Below are positions 1 through 11,863 of a stretch of 64,000 nt of DNA, in pieces; the first letter of the stretch is position 1, and each line of letters opens with the position of its first letter. The DNA is taken from NCBI GenBank assembly GCA_963082875.1, contig OY720098.1, positions 2,480,001 to 2,544,000 of the forward strand. The letters run 5' to 3'. The notes under the pieces were generated by a model. That model saw nothing but the letters and a program-made list of their open reading frames with translations, ran no database searches and was not told the origin of the DNA. Position numbers and translations under genes: made by a program. The DNA comes from Corella eumyota (lineage: Eukaryota; Chordata; Ascidiacea; Phlebobranchia; Corellidae).

Positions 1-111
1 AACTCAGAAACTCTGGTACTAAAAGTATTTTAACAACAAATATATGGTATACCAAACAAAAAGAAAAACGCAAAATATTTTTTTTTTACAAATTTAACTA
101 CCCAAACTTAC

Positions 112-3100
112 CTGACCACCACATCTTTCCCTTGAAATAGTTGTTACATCCCCTATGTGCCATCCGACCAATGCTTTAATTGCACAACAAAGTGTCACAA
201 CCTCTGCATGTGCTTTTGGGTCAACTTTCACATTCTGTTGAGCAGCCCACATTTCTTTAACATAATCTAAAGCGATGTTCATGCAGTATGTGCGAGCTAG
301 AAGTGGAAGTAATGCTCTTTGTTGAAGCTGGAAGAAACAAAAATATTAAGGTGGAAATATTTAAGTTTGACTATTTTTTTTCATTGGAGTATCTTTTTGT
401 TAAAAAAAAAAGTTATATATTAAAAAATGGTAACTAGACACTTCGGCCCCCGGACACCTCGGCCAAGACACTTCGGCCAAAAATTTTTTTTTAAAACAGC
501 AGGGATTTGGCATTTTAATTACCGCAAAAAATTTTATTTTCACGTATCCTATGCAGTTTTTTAGACAGTATTTGAAATAAAATAAGCAGTAAATTAATAG
601 TGTTTTTAAAGAATAATGTGCAAGAACATGTTATCTTTCTTTTCCTGTGTCAATTTTTAAATTTTACAAACTAAAATCTATAAAAAACTAATTTTGAAAG
701 TGCGCGCTTTTAGGTAACACAAGACAATGCGTTATGATATCATGTGTTTTAATACCACAAGAACTGACATAAATTTCGTTTTTAAAACCTATCCTGATAT
801 AGCTAAGAAAAATGCTACTAAAAATAAAACCATTTATTACAACTTAAAACAAAAATATTTTACCTGATAAGTTAAAATAGCCATATCAGACTTTCCCGTT
901 TTGCCAACTGTTAATCTTGTTGCGGCATATCTTAAAGCAATTGTCAAACAAGCTTTAGCCCCTCCTAGTGACATTGATGCGATACAGATCCTTCCGGAAA
1001 GTAGTTGATCAGCGACTGTGAGAAAACGTTCTCGGTTGCTCTTGATTGAGGTTGTAAATTCACCTTTTTCATCAACATCTGAGTAACTAAAAAAAAAATA
1101 TTATTAAAAGAAATTTATTATATTTTTCAGATAGAAATCTTTAGAAAAAAAAACAATTTTTAGAAAATACTTGTCAAAGCTGACGTGCTTTCGACATTTT
1201 AATTGTCGCAATATGGTTGCAACTCTTAGCTAATATTAGCTTGAAATAATTTTTTCACACACCACAAATGGCAGTTTTTTTATTTAGCAGGTCTATAAAT
1301 TGGACCTTCGTATCATTCACTAAGCACTTTAGAACCAAATACTAAAAACATAAACTTACCGATTTAACAAATTCTCTCTTGGCACCCTCACATTATCAAA
1401 GAAAAGTTTGGCATTATCCACCCCATTTAACCCCATTTTATGCCCCATATCCTCAACCCTCACCCCCTCAACTATTTTCATGTTTTCATCTCGAATTCGA
1501 ACAAGAATCCCATGAATTCCTCTTTTTTCACCATCAGCTTCAAGCTAAAATCAATTTATTTTTCTTACATCTTTTTTAAATAGATAACTTCTTGTTTAAA
1601 AGATGTGTTATTTTTTTGTATATAACTGGTATGATAATTTTAGTTATACTCTTTTTTTTTAATGCGTGATCGAAATACTTGGCGTTACTTTTGTTATAGT
1701 TTAATCTAAGGATCTAACCTGAGCAAATACAATAATATGTTTTGCATGGATTGCTCCATTTGTTATCCAATATTTTTGTGCCAGAGTTGTCGGAGTGTTG
1801 ATTATAAACTCTTCGGTATCCTAAAATTGTTAATTAGTTTTTTAAATTGAATTAAAATATATTGTAATAGGTATCCATTCTATTAACCTTTAAATTAATA
1901 ATTAATTGGTTCTTAAGCAAATAAAAACTAGTCTTGTGAAATACTAAATCAAATAAGAAATTGGTAAACTTATGTTTCTCTTAATTTAACTAATAACATT
2001 TTATACTAAAATTTTATTTAATTAAAGTATATGACAAGTTTTGTTGTGAATCGATTTTAAAAAAATCTTTAAAAATCAAATTGTAATAAAAAAATCCACA
2101 AACCTTGTCATAGACAGCAGTTGTTTCCATCTCTACTGCATTATTTCCATATCCCAACTCAGTTAACCCAAAACAACCAACGTCATTAAGAGAATCAATA
2201 CCTGGGTCAAAATCAAGCAATTAAATATTTAAAAAAATAGTTATTTTTAAGTGGTAAGAAACCGACAGCGTGGTGTAGTGGTAAGAACACTTGCTACACC
2301 ACTAATGAGGTCACAGGTTCAATCCCTACTGCTCTCAAATTGTAGCGCCCTTGAGTAAGGCGCTATAAACGGTGTCAACTCCTGCTGAGCCAGCACCTAA
2401 TCAGCAGTATAATTATCGGGCAATTATAATCTATAATATCCCAAACTGCCACAGGCAACTCGAGATTGGGTTGGAGTAACTGATGTTACTCTATGTTTAA
2501 GTCGCGCATTCGATTTTCCCACATCGAGGATAAAGATATATACAAAAAAAAAACCAAGACGCTAAGTAATCATAAAACCAGAAATTAGTTTTCTATTTCC
2601 TGTTATTTTACATAATTTACATGGTTAAAAGTATGAAAAGTTTTATGCTTTTACATCAGGTATACTAAGTATAAATTTAACATTTCAAATATTAGTAAAC
2701 AAACCAGGAATTAGTTTGTCGTGATGTCTTTTTGTTCCCAGTTTAACAACAGTTCCTCCAAATAAATTAAATTGAACCTGTTAACATAAAAATATAAAAT
2801 AAATTAAAGAATATTTTTAAATCAATTATAATTGAAAGTAGTAAAATTTGTGAAAAAACTACAATTTAAATCAGACAACAAACAACAAATTCAATACCGG
2901 TAGCGTGGTGTAGTAGTAAAAACACTTGTTACACCACACATGAGGTCATGGGTTCAAATCCCACTGATCTCATGCTGTAGCGCCCTTGAGTAAGGCGCTA
3001 TAAACGGTATAAACTCCTGCTGAGTCAGCACTTAATCAGCAGCATAATTACTGGGCAATTATAATCTATAATATCCCAAACTGCCACAGGCAACTCGAGA

Positions 3101-5678
3101 CTGGGTCGGAGTAACTGATGTTACTCTATGTTTAAGTCGCGCATTCGACTTTCCCACATCGAGAATAAAGATATATACAAAAAAAATAGAAAAAAAAATT
3201 GATCACTAAAAATATTACAAATAACATAAAAACTTCAAAGAAATGAAACCCACATCAACTCACAGTCATTTTAGTTGTCATAGCTGGGTCAATAACTGCT
3301 GAAATTTCATGGGCGGCAAAGATTCGAAGCGGATTATGCCAGAAATCAGTTACAGAGATAAAACCAGCCTGTTCAGTAAAAACACAAATAAATACAAAGA
3401 AATATGAAAAAAAAACATGTCTAGACTGTCAATGTCCATTGTACAATTTATAGGCCTACAATATAAAAAACTAGGGATGGGCTGAAATCCAAATTACTCG
3501 GATTCGACGAGAACTCAGCCGAGTCCGAGTACTCGGTTATGACTTCATTTAAACGTATATAACTGGTTACGAGAATCTTTCCCGCATAATTTTAAAACAG
3601 CAAAATTTGCCAAAAAACACGTATTTATGAATTGTAAAGTGTTTAACGTTGGCAAAACTACTTACCGCTGATAGCAATATCATTTTAAGTCCAAACAAAA
3701 ATGTAAAAATCTTAAATTTATTATGCGTGAAATTTTTCTAAGTAAGAGTGTATTTGTTGCGCAATTGTTGGTTAAATAACGTGATATAATTGAGAGTAGA
3801 TTATAAATTATAAAAAAAGGCAAACCTCGTGTTTTTTTATGTTTAGTAAATCGTATACGATCTTAAATGACAAATTATTACTCGGCGTCCGAGTACTAAA
3901 AAATGCTCGACGAGCACGAGTATTAAAATATTCCTAATACTCGGGCCGAGTACTCGGACTCGGATTCGATTGGCCCATCCCTATAAAAAACAGTTGTTTT
4001 TAATTTGAAAGTAAATTATTAAGGACATATTTTAGTTGTGAGTGACATTCTTTAACTAGAAAAATCAACTAGATATTTTAAGTCAAATTAAACTGTTAAG
4101 GCAACAATACTTAGTTAAGATAATTTTTTTTAAAAAAGTTAATTTTCTTTTTTTAAATCTAGTTTTTGTAATGTTAAAAACATCATTTATAAAACTTTTA
4201 TTTCATATTAGAAACTTATTTAATCCTTAAAAAACTAAACTTTTAAATCAAAATATTTAATTTTTTTTTTCTTACATCACAGATTCTTTGCAACCTCTGC
4301 AGAGCAATATCACGTTCTTCCTCCAGAGAGATATCATATCTTGGGGTCATCACGGGATCACTCATGAACTCACGGAACTCCTTCCTCATCTCATGATTGT
4401 CGTGATCAAGAAGATGAGTCATCTTTTCAACATCAAAGTCACATGATCCATCACTTTTCCAAGCACCTCTAAAGAGAAATAAAATATTCTAAAATAAATG
4501 ATAAAAATTTAAAAATGAGAAAAATGAGAAAAATGAGAAAAATTAAAAGTTTTTAAAAAATTAAAAAAACAAGTATAAAAATATTTAAAGTAAAAAAAAT
4601 GTGTACAAAACTAAGAAAAACAAAAAAATAATAAAACCAAAAAATATTTAATTAAGGTTGAACTTATAAACTTTCGTCTTTAAAAAGCAATAAAAATGTT
4701 AAAATTTATATTTAAAAAGTAATTAACTTTTACCTTAGTTGTCCCGGTGTTAATTTGTTTGAAATTTCATTTGCATATTTTATTGAACTCGTATGAATTT
4801 TGTTGGAACTTATAAAGGAGAAATTCTAAAATATTAAATACCCAAAATTATGATAAGATTTGGAAATTAATATGTAATTATTATTATTATTATTTTTAAT
4901 AGGCTATATCTTTATCCTCGATGTGGGAAAGTCGAATGTGCAACTCAATCATAAAGTGACATCAGTTACTCTGACCTAGTCTTGTGTTGCCTGTGGCAGT
5001 TTGGGATATTATAGATTATATTTGCCCGATAATTATACTGCTGATTAAGTGCTGGCTCAGCAGGAGTTCATACCGTTTATATCGCCTTACTCAAGGTCGC
5101 TACAGCATAAGATCAGTGGGGCTTGAACCCACGACCTCATGTGTGGTGTAGCAAGTGTTCTTACCACTACACCAGGCTGCCGGTATTTATACAGATTAAA
5201 TACAATATTAAGTTTAAGAAAAAATTTTGCACAAAATAGTTTTAAAATCACAAATGTCAAAAAATTAATATTTTTTTAAAATTTAATATATTTTATTTTT
5301 TTTCTTGACACTTGAAGCTAGTAGCGATAGCAATCCTACCTTTGTATCTAAAAAAAATATAAAAAAAACTTTGACACTGGTGAGCTATATTTTAATTGTT
5401 AGAAATAAATATTTTAAGAAATAAGTTACAACCAGTTGAACCAGATAAGCTGACAAGGTTTTTATATTTGTATAAATTTGCAATTAGTTTATATGATTAA
5501 TAAACAAAACAATGCGTATTTAAGCTAATATAAAACTTCTTTACGAAAATGTGCATAAAATCTGCATAAAACTGATTAAACTATTTGTGTAAAACTTACC
5601 CCGACGTCCAAATTGACTAGCTGTTATAACCCGGGCAGAATTTGTTAATTTAGCAGCGTTAAGGCACCTAGACAACAT
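112..5678 (-). CDS. Acyl-CoA oxidase-type flavoenzyme, 5' part (3' end outside window)
   Basis: Acyl-CoA oxidases oxidise acyl-CoA to trans-2-enoyl-CoA with FAD and give H2O2, usually in peroxisomes. I read eleven exons: 5600-5678, 5340-5347, 4734-4825, 4276-4468, 3264-3368, 2705-2777, 2104-2201, 1719-1820, 1360-1544, 864-1086 and 112-327. Together they make 458 uninterrupted codons, and the gene continues past the left edge. Family signatures in order are [79 protein letters not shown] and ISRERCGGQ; the last holds the expected catalytic Glu. The N-terminus ([20 protein letters not shown]) is rich in Arg, Lys and Ser with no acidic residue, more like a mitochondrial presequence than a PTS2. 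The C-terminal PTS1 cannot be checked. Exon 2 is an 8-nt microexon needed for frame. Family assignment is firm; the subtype is not. Confidence 0.92.
437..478. repeat. Three imperfect copies of a 12-mer in an intron
   Basis: GACAC(T/C)TCGGCC occurs at 437-448, 453-464 and 467-478 with spacers of 4 and 2 bases. It is GC-rich in an otherwise AT-rich intron of the acyl-CoA oxidase-like gene. It may be a short minisatellite or the edge of an old insertion. No function is apparent. Confidence 0.6.
2263..2553 (+). mobile_element. tRNA-derived SINE, copy 1
   Basis: The head carries a pol III A-box-like GTGGTGTAGTGGTAAGA and a B-box-like GGTTCAATCCC. A family-specific body follows (CTCCTGCTGAGCCAGCAC, CTATAATATCCCAAACTGCC, ACATCGAGGATAAAG) and it ends in an A-rich tail. 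It lies in an intron of the oxidase gene, antisense to it. Ten copies of this family occur in the window, which defines the consensus. Confidence 0.88.
2895..3187 (+). mobile_element. tRNA-derived SINE, copy 2
   Basis: Full-length copy of the same family in the next intron of the oxidase gene, same orientation as copy 1. A- and B-box-like blocks are present (GTGGTGTAGTAGTAAAA; GGTTCAAATCCC), and the A tail follows TATATAC. Confidence 0.88.
3472..3983. mobile_element. hAT-type MITE with exact 8-bp target duplication
   Basis: A 512-bp non-coding element with terminal inverted repeats TAGGGATGGGC / GCCCATCCCTA, flanked on both sides by the 8-bp direct repeat TAAAAAAC (3464-3471 and 3984-3991). 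Subterminal regions contain many copies of CGAGTACTCGG-like palindromes. TIR form and 8-bp duplication fit the hAT superfamily. No transposase reading frame is visible, so it would be non-autonomous. It lies in an intron of the oxidase gene. Confidence 0.9.
4903..5184 (-). mobile_element. tRNA-derived SINE, copy 3
   Basis: Reverse-strand copy between the 4734-4825 exon and the 8-nt microexon of the oxidase gene. The tRNA-like head is at the right end (TACCACTACACCAGGCTGCC) and the T-rich end at the left. Confidence 0.87.
5340..5347 (-). other. 8-nt microexon of the acyl-CoA oxidase-like gene
   Basis: On the minus strand a T-rich tract and AG precede ATACAAAG, which is followed by GTAGGA. Exon 1 ends with one base of a codon (donor GTAAGT at 5594-5599) and exon 3 starts in phase 0. 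Joining them directly gives a stop within the exon. Inserting these 8 bases gives the codons GAT-ACA-AAG and keeps the frame open into the first conserved acyl-CoA oxidase block. This rests on sequence and frame logic only; no transcript was available. Confidence 0.75.
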
Positions 5679-6037
5679 ATTTGCAATCACCTTTCTGCGT
5701 TTACAAACCAAAAACCAAAAATGTGTTTATTTAAAATAAATTTTAACCTTTGGAACCACAATACGGGGAATAACCTTGATACTAGAGTTACCAACTATTT
5801 TTTTAAGTGTTGTTTTTACCAAAATTTTAAATAGTTGGTAAATCTTTAAACATATATTTAACCTGGTTCTAACAAAACTTTTATAAGTCAAAATTAATTA
5901 CAAATAGTTTGTTTAATAATTTTATTAAAAACATAGTTTTGTGACATAGGTATACAACAAAAAAGTAAACTTTAAAATAAATATTTTTGGAACAATATGT
6001 TCAGTTAAATTTACTTTTAGGTTAGAGTAAACAGTTA

Positions 6038-9000
6038 TTATCTAACATTATTAGTTAGAGAACTCTCTTCATGAAAAAAGTTAGTGAATATTGTGGTTTC
6101 TTTTGCTGGTAAAAACTCGCTTAGGTAAGAAGTTTGGTTGATTTCTGCAGGCACGTGTGTTTGAAATTTATTATTTTCTATATTAGTATCAATGTAGTTA
6201 CATGGCAATATGTCGTCTTGGGATGACATTGACTCCGTGCTTATCTTAAAATATATGCTTTTTTTAATTTAAACTAAACAAAACTGGTAAAACAGTTCAA
6301 TAAAACTTACAATATGTTACACCGTTCAAATGTTTAATAACCTTATGGTTAGGCATTTTAATTTTTACCATAAGGCCCAGGTTTATATTTAAATCTACCT
6401 CCGATAAGGACGAATTAGGTAAAGTTAACAAATCATCAAATTTATGACGTTTCGCGCTCATTTCTGGTGAATCGTATTGACTAAAGTCGTTCTGGGTATC
6501 TTAGAATAAGGATTAAAACGATAAGAATGTAATTTACTTAAACTCTTCAAAAAAACTTTAAATTAACAACTTTAATATTTTATTAACACAGTTAACCATT
6601 TATTAAGCTAAATATAAACTTAATATAATTACCACATTTTAAGGAAACTCTTTTTGGGGAATATTCAGCGTTTACGTTCCACTTTGTAGATTTTCCACAT
6701 TTTCCTTTCCACTGATGTTTGTTGTTCGTGTCACGAAAACCTTTTAAAAAAAAATTAAATGAAAATTAAATGATCTAGGTGGTAACATTACCTTTTGCCT
6801 TGAATGTTTATGTTGTTTTTATTTTTTTAAAAATAACTTGCCAACATGCGTTTATTTTGTTATAATTTAATCTTTTTTTTAAAAAACACATAATTTAAAA
6901 AAAAACACAAAAATATGGTCTTGTGTGAAAAAGAACCAGTTTTATAAACTCTGGCTGTTATATTTATAACTGACCTTTTGCAAATGGATTCCTGTCAATT
7001 TTAAGTTTTGTAATTTGTTGGTTTTGATAAGCAGTAACTGTCGTAAAAGCACATTCAGGAAACACAAATGTTGTGACGTCATCTCGTTCCAGCTCGTCGA
7101 TTCTTCGGTTAAATGGGATCAAATGAGTGACCTTTTCACCCGGTTTCATTTCAATAATGTGTATTCGTGGTTGATACTTGTGCATAGAATTCAAAATTAC
7201 CTAAAGTTTTTATCTGGTAAGTTTATTTTTATTTATGCCTAATCCGGATTCAAAAACTTTTTTGACTTTACAGAAGTTCTAAATGGTTAAAACTTAATAC
7301 AAGATATATTTTTGTCTTGAAAGAATCATCGTTGTTATTTTCCTAATTTCAAATAAAATATTGGCTATAAAGGAACTTAAGCGTCGTCTTTTATCTAAGA
7401 GATATAATCGTTAAAGTTTTACTCACGTGACCCTTAGTGTTTAGTTCGTTGTTTGTCAACTTTAATTTATCAAAGGTGACAGATTGTCGCATCCAAATTT
7501 CTCCTCTCGCAGGTGAATCAGGATGAATATAAGTTCTTGGCGTTGTAACTGTTTCAGTGGTACCTGCTGCCATCCACTGCGAGCTATGGTAAACGTATCT
7601 GTGAAACGACATAATAGAATGTAGAAATAACTTAAAATTACCATTGAGCGTTGAGTTTTAGGCTTGGGCTATGTGTAACACACTAACTTTACAATTGCTA
7701 TGGTTAAGCTTAATCACACACTATTAAACAAACAAGTTCTTAAACAACCGGTATGCGTTAAACTATCGCAAAACTATTAAATGTTTAGATTACATATATA
7801 TCACTTTAGGGTTCCTAGTTCAACATATCATTTAAATTAAGTTTTATTTATTGCATAAAAACTCTTTCTGCAAGTATGAATTAAAAAAAGAATCTAAAAT
7901 CGCCATAGGTTGAGATCAAAATCATGACTTACCTGTATCTACTGTTATCCACTGGAACTATATCAACACACATCGCATAATTAGAGTTGGGTTTTAGACC
8001 CGAAACATCCAACTTAATAGCTGGAAATAACCTCCTGTGAAAATTAAGTTTGGTTTATTTAAAGTTTAATTTAAATAACCACTTTTACGTTTAAATACCA
8101 CAAAAAATAATTTATTTTAGAGAACACGAATGGTAAAAATATTTAAAAAAATTCAAAAAAGCTACCATGTTACCTGAATAAAATGTACATTTATTGTAAT
8201 TACCTGCCAGCTTTGGTAATTATCATTTCAGTTCCAATTTCGTAGAATTTCCACCATAAATCTCTGTTAGCAAGCTTTATAGTTGGGACTGTAATTGCAA
8301 AGGTTGGTTCATTATACTAAACTGAAATACACCGGTCGTGTAAACCCTTTTTTATATACGATGTCATAGTTAAATATGCTAAGAAGTAATCGTTACATTT
8401 GCACTTAAACATGGCAGGTTAAAAAAGTTTATTTAACCAACTTTTTTATATATTTTTAATATCATTATAATTAGTTAATATCCTTAAAATAACGAAAAAA
8501 CTTTTAACTTTACTTGTGGCTTTAACTTGTTCTGGAACATTAACGCTACTATCCATTCTAGCGTGCGTTGTTGGTCTGTTTAAAGATGATATGTGACTAC
8601 TTTCATGCAAACTGTTTGTCGAAAATTGGAAGTTTGAATTTATTGCAGAATCTTGTGAATTATCAATTGGAATAAAGTTGGAATCTGAGTTATAATTGCC
8701 CTGCATATAAACAGAGGCTAAAGCACTTGAGCAGTTTGGAGATTTGACAAAGTTTGGAAATTTATTTTGAGATGTGGATATGTATTTTTCGTTGGAATTA
8801 GGATGACTTTGAAATTCGCAATAATCTTGATGTTGTGAAGTTGACTGTGTCATATATGAATGAAAAATATTGTTATGTTCTATTGAATGATTTATTTGTG
8901 GATATTGGACATCAGAAAAATTTGAAAAATTATCATGTTCTGATATATTTTGTTGTGCTGGGATTTCTGTTTCAAATGATATTTGGTTATCATATTCATT

Positions 9001-10125
9001 GTTGTTTTGATCAAACTTTTTAAACTCTTGGTTACAATCAGTGAAAGTAAAAGTTGATTGATCCGATAAACTTTCCAAAAATGATGTATTGTGTTGATTT
9101 TCATTGTTTATTTCAGATGTAGTCACTCGAGCTAAATCTAAATTTGTAAGATCCTCAAAACTATGTTCTCCAATGTGACTATGGTATTGACCTTGGCCTG
9201 ATGTTGCACAATAACTTTTAAAACCATCTTGATGTGTTGGAGAAAGATCGATTTGCTCGCTGTCTTCTTCTGTAGTTAAATCAATAACACCTGATGACTC
9301 TAAAATACAAATACTAACATTTTACATCGGTTGACAACAGGTTAACTATAACAAAGGTTTCTTTTAACGGGGTAGTTTTTATATTAGGCTATGTTTTTAG
9401 GCTTAATTAATCAGAGTATTTATTTGTTGTTTTAAATAGTCTTTGTAATTTAAGAAAAATAGTCTTTGTAGTTTAAGGAAAAACGAAATATTTTAAGTAG
9501 TTATAAATATAATTGGCGCATAGTTGTAATATATAAAAGAAAGTACCTTGAATTGGTATTGATGAAGTCGAAGAAGAACTAGAAAAAGTATGAATAAAAA
9601 AAATTAAAAAAAAAATAAAATAAAGGCTTTGACATTGCAGTACAAAAAAAATATTTTCTAGATGAGGGAAGAGATGAGCAACAGGTAATAAATAATTTAT
9701 TTAAAAGGGTGTTAGAAATCGTTCTACCTGTCAGTTGAAGAGTTAGAGTGTATTGTTATTGGTCTCCACACAACTTCAGGTATTGTAATATTACTCCAGT
9801 CAAATTCTGTTGACGTAACATTTGCGTCAACGTCTACGTCGCCAATATTACATTGTTCTGTATTACTTTGGCTAAAGTGTTGGTGATGGTGCATATAATC
9901 GTAAGTTAAACCAGTTTCAATATTATTGGTAGATTCGTTGATGAATAATGGGTCTGAAGTATTGCCAGAATGATTTAACAACATTGATAAAGTATTTTCC
10001 TGGCTGTTATTAACTGATTGTGTAAATGTTTTTAGAGGTTCGAGTTGCTTTTCGGAAGCTATTTCAAAAGGAAAAACATCAGCGTTGAAGTGATCTTTAT
10101 CGTCTTTATTGTTATTTTGCTTCAT
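6038..10125 (-). CDS. Tbx6-r: Tbx6-related T-box transcription factor
   Basis: T-box factors bind DNA through a domain of about 180 residues and act in the nucleus; in ascidians Tbx6-related genes drive tail muscle fate. Exons: 9728-10125, 9547-9578, 8514-9299, 8204-8288, 7933-8034, 7427-7598, 6975-7200, 6633-6740, about 6321-6499 and 6038-6244. The first two and part of the third encode a long Asn/Ser/Gln-rich N-terminus with a SUMO-interaction-like motif. The T-box runs from [20 protein letters not shown] through [34 protein letters not shown] and [18 protein letters not shown]. The domain matches what I recall of Ciona Tbx6 proteins. The penultimate exon is uncertain: the strongest donor (GTAAGT, 6305-6310) leads to an early stop, while donors at 6320 or 6368 join in frame to the last exon. 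The C-terminus is therefore tentative. Confidence 0.9.
9256..9299 (-). other. SUMO-interaction-like motif in the T-box protein
   Basis: The first codons of the 8514-9299 exon read [18 protein letters not shown]. The hydrophobic core VIDLT followed by an acidic run is the classic form of a SUMO-interaction motif. The splice from the preceding 32-nt exon fixes this frame; the alternative acceptor two bases on gives a stop. Function is inferred from motif form only. Confidence 0.6.
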
Positions 10126-11863
10126 GTTTAAAAGTGAAATATAAAACTATTAGCATTAAAAGCTAATCCGAAAGTTTAGTATATGTTCGGTACCTAATGA
10201 AGATTTTATATCAAAAGGTAAGTAAGTTTCATTGTTTAAAAATTGTGAAAAATATTTAAACACATTTAAAAATATTGTACTTAAGTATTTTGAGTTTGGT
10301 GACCATGACATAACATACTTAAAATCCTTATGTAAACATTAATACTTTTGACATGTTTTAAATCATTAAATTGATTGTGTCATTTTTTCCCGTCGCATTG
10401 TTGTAATATTAATTGTATATCGTATTTGTTATTTACTTTTATCAATGTGCGAAAAACCAAAATAAAATAAAAAATGAATTAGGCTTCACATGGGTTGAAC
10501 AAGTAGTATTATTAAGGTTCTTACTAAGCAGTATCTTTTTTGCGTTTAAATCATCAATATACAAACTTGACTGATTTAACAAAAAAAATCTTTATTTCAC
10601 ACCTTTCTAATTACCTTGTCACCAAATATGTTAAAATATCTCCCTAAAATTTGCTTGAAATTTAACACTTTCAAACTTTGTCAAAAAAATTCTAGCAACT
10701 TGGTCTAGGTGCTGAAACTACAAATCGAAAACTGAAAACAGTCTTGAAATATCTTTCAACGGATCGGTTTGCCTTTCTTTGGTCTTGATGTTTAGGTGAT
10801 AACAGTTGTTGACCGCTAGGATAATTTAAATAGAATGCAAATAACTTTTACTTGATTGCATTGCCAGGACTTGAACAGTTGTACATAAAGATGTAATGAC
10901 TAATTAATGTAATTGTTGGCTTGGCATTGACTATAACATAGTTTGTTTTTGTCACAAACCTATAGACTTAAGAAAAAACAGGATAACATGATGTTGTAAA
11001 ACTTTAAATACATTGTAGGCGCTAAAAAATAAAATAATGTTTTATAAGCCAAGAAAACCTTTTAATAAAACCTAGTTTAAGCCTGATTTTAATCATTTAT
11101 AGTAACTTAAACAACAATGATAGCCCAATGACAAATTTACATAACTAGTAGTTAGGTATCTGCTGTATCAACCACTCTAATCGACTTTTTGCCTGGACTT
11201 TTGTTAAGCATTCTGTATTAATTGCATTACGCCTAATCATGTCACAAAAGTTGACCAAGATATACTAAAAGATAAATTTGTTTTTATATTGAAAATTAAG
11301 CTCAAAATTTTAATTCAAAATACATATAACCAATCATTATTTATTTTCCAGAACAAGAGTTTCACAAGAAAATCAACCATGATAATTATCATACTAGCAA
11401 GGTCCAAAAGATTAAAAATGCAGAAAAACAATTTGATTTTTAGATAAGATTCCAAATAAATGAAATTTTAATTTATATTAAACCCTCCTTGTTAGAAATA
11501 CACAATGGTTAAGGCAGTGGTAGCGTACAAAAGTATGATGACCAAAATATAAAACAACACCCTTACAAAGCCTAAAGTTAGATTTTAAAAACACTGTTGT
11601 GTTTAAAATAATTGTTAACTAAATAAAAAAAATATTATCAAATGGTTTACAAAACAAATTTATCAAAAACTGATAAAACTGTTTTTAAGATGCTAAAACT
11701 AGCAATTTTTTACACATATTAAAAGCCCATTACAGCTTTCTTTATTAGGATTTTTATACCTAACAAGTACTCAATACAAAAAAGTGTTTGTAAAAAAATT
11801 CAAGTGGAATTATGTTTACCAGCAATTCACGTAAAATATAAACCTTATTAAATGTAAGGGGGT
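10126..11863. promoter_or_regulatory. Upstream region of the T-box gene; no coding found
   Basis: This 1.7-kb interval separates the T-box start codon from the fibrillarin stop, both genes being on the minus strand. It must hold the T-box promoter and fibrillarin 3' end. I see no convincing exon. It contains one copy of the 180-bp dispersed repeat (10291-10470). I could not place transcription factor sites with confidence. Confidence 0.4.
10291..10470 (+). repeat. 180-bp dispersed repeat, copy 1
   Basis: This block matches 33612-33797 in reverse orientation at roughly 90% identity by eye. It starts near AGTTTGGTGACCATGACATA and ends near TCAATGTGCGAAAAACCAAA. Neither end forms a clear inverted repeat and no pol III boxes are visible, so its class is unknown. 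Confidence 0.75.

Noticed and set aside
2263-2345. Possible tRNA gene
   Set aside because: The A/B boxes belong to a SINE head; no full cloverleaf was recognised and ten similar copies with the same body exist.
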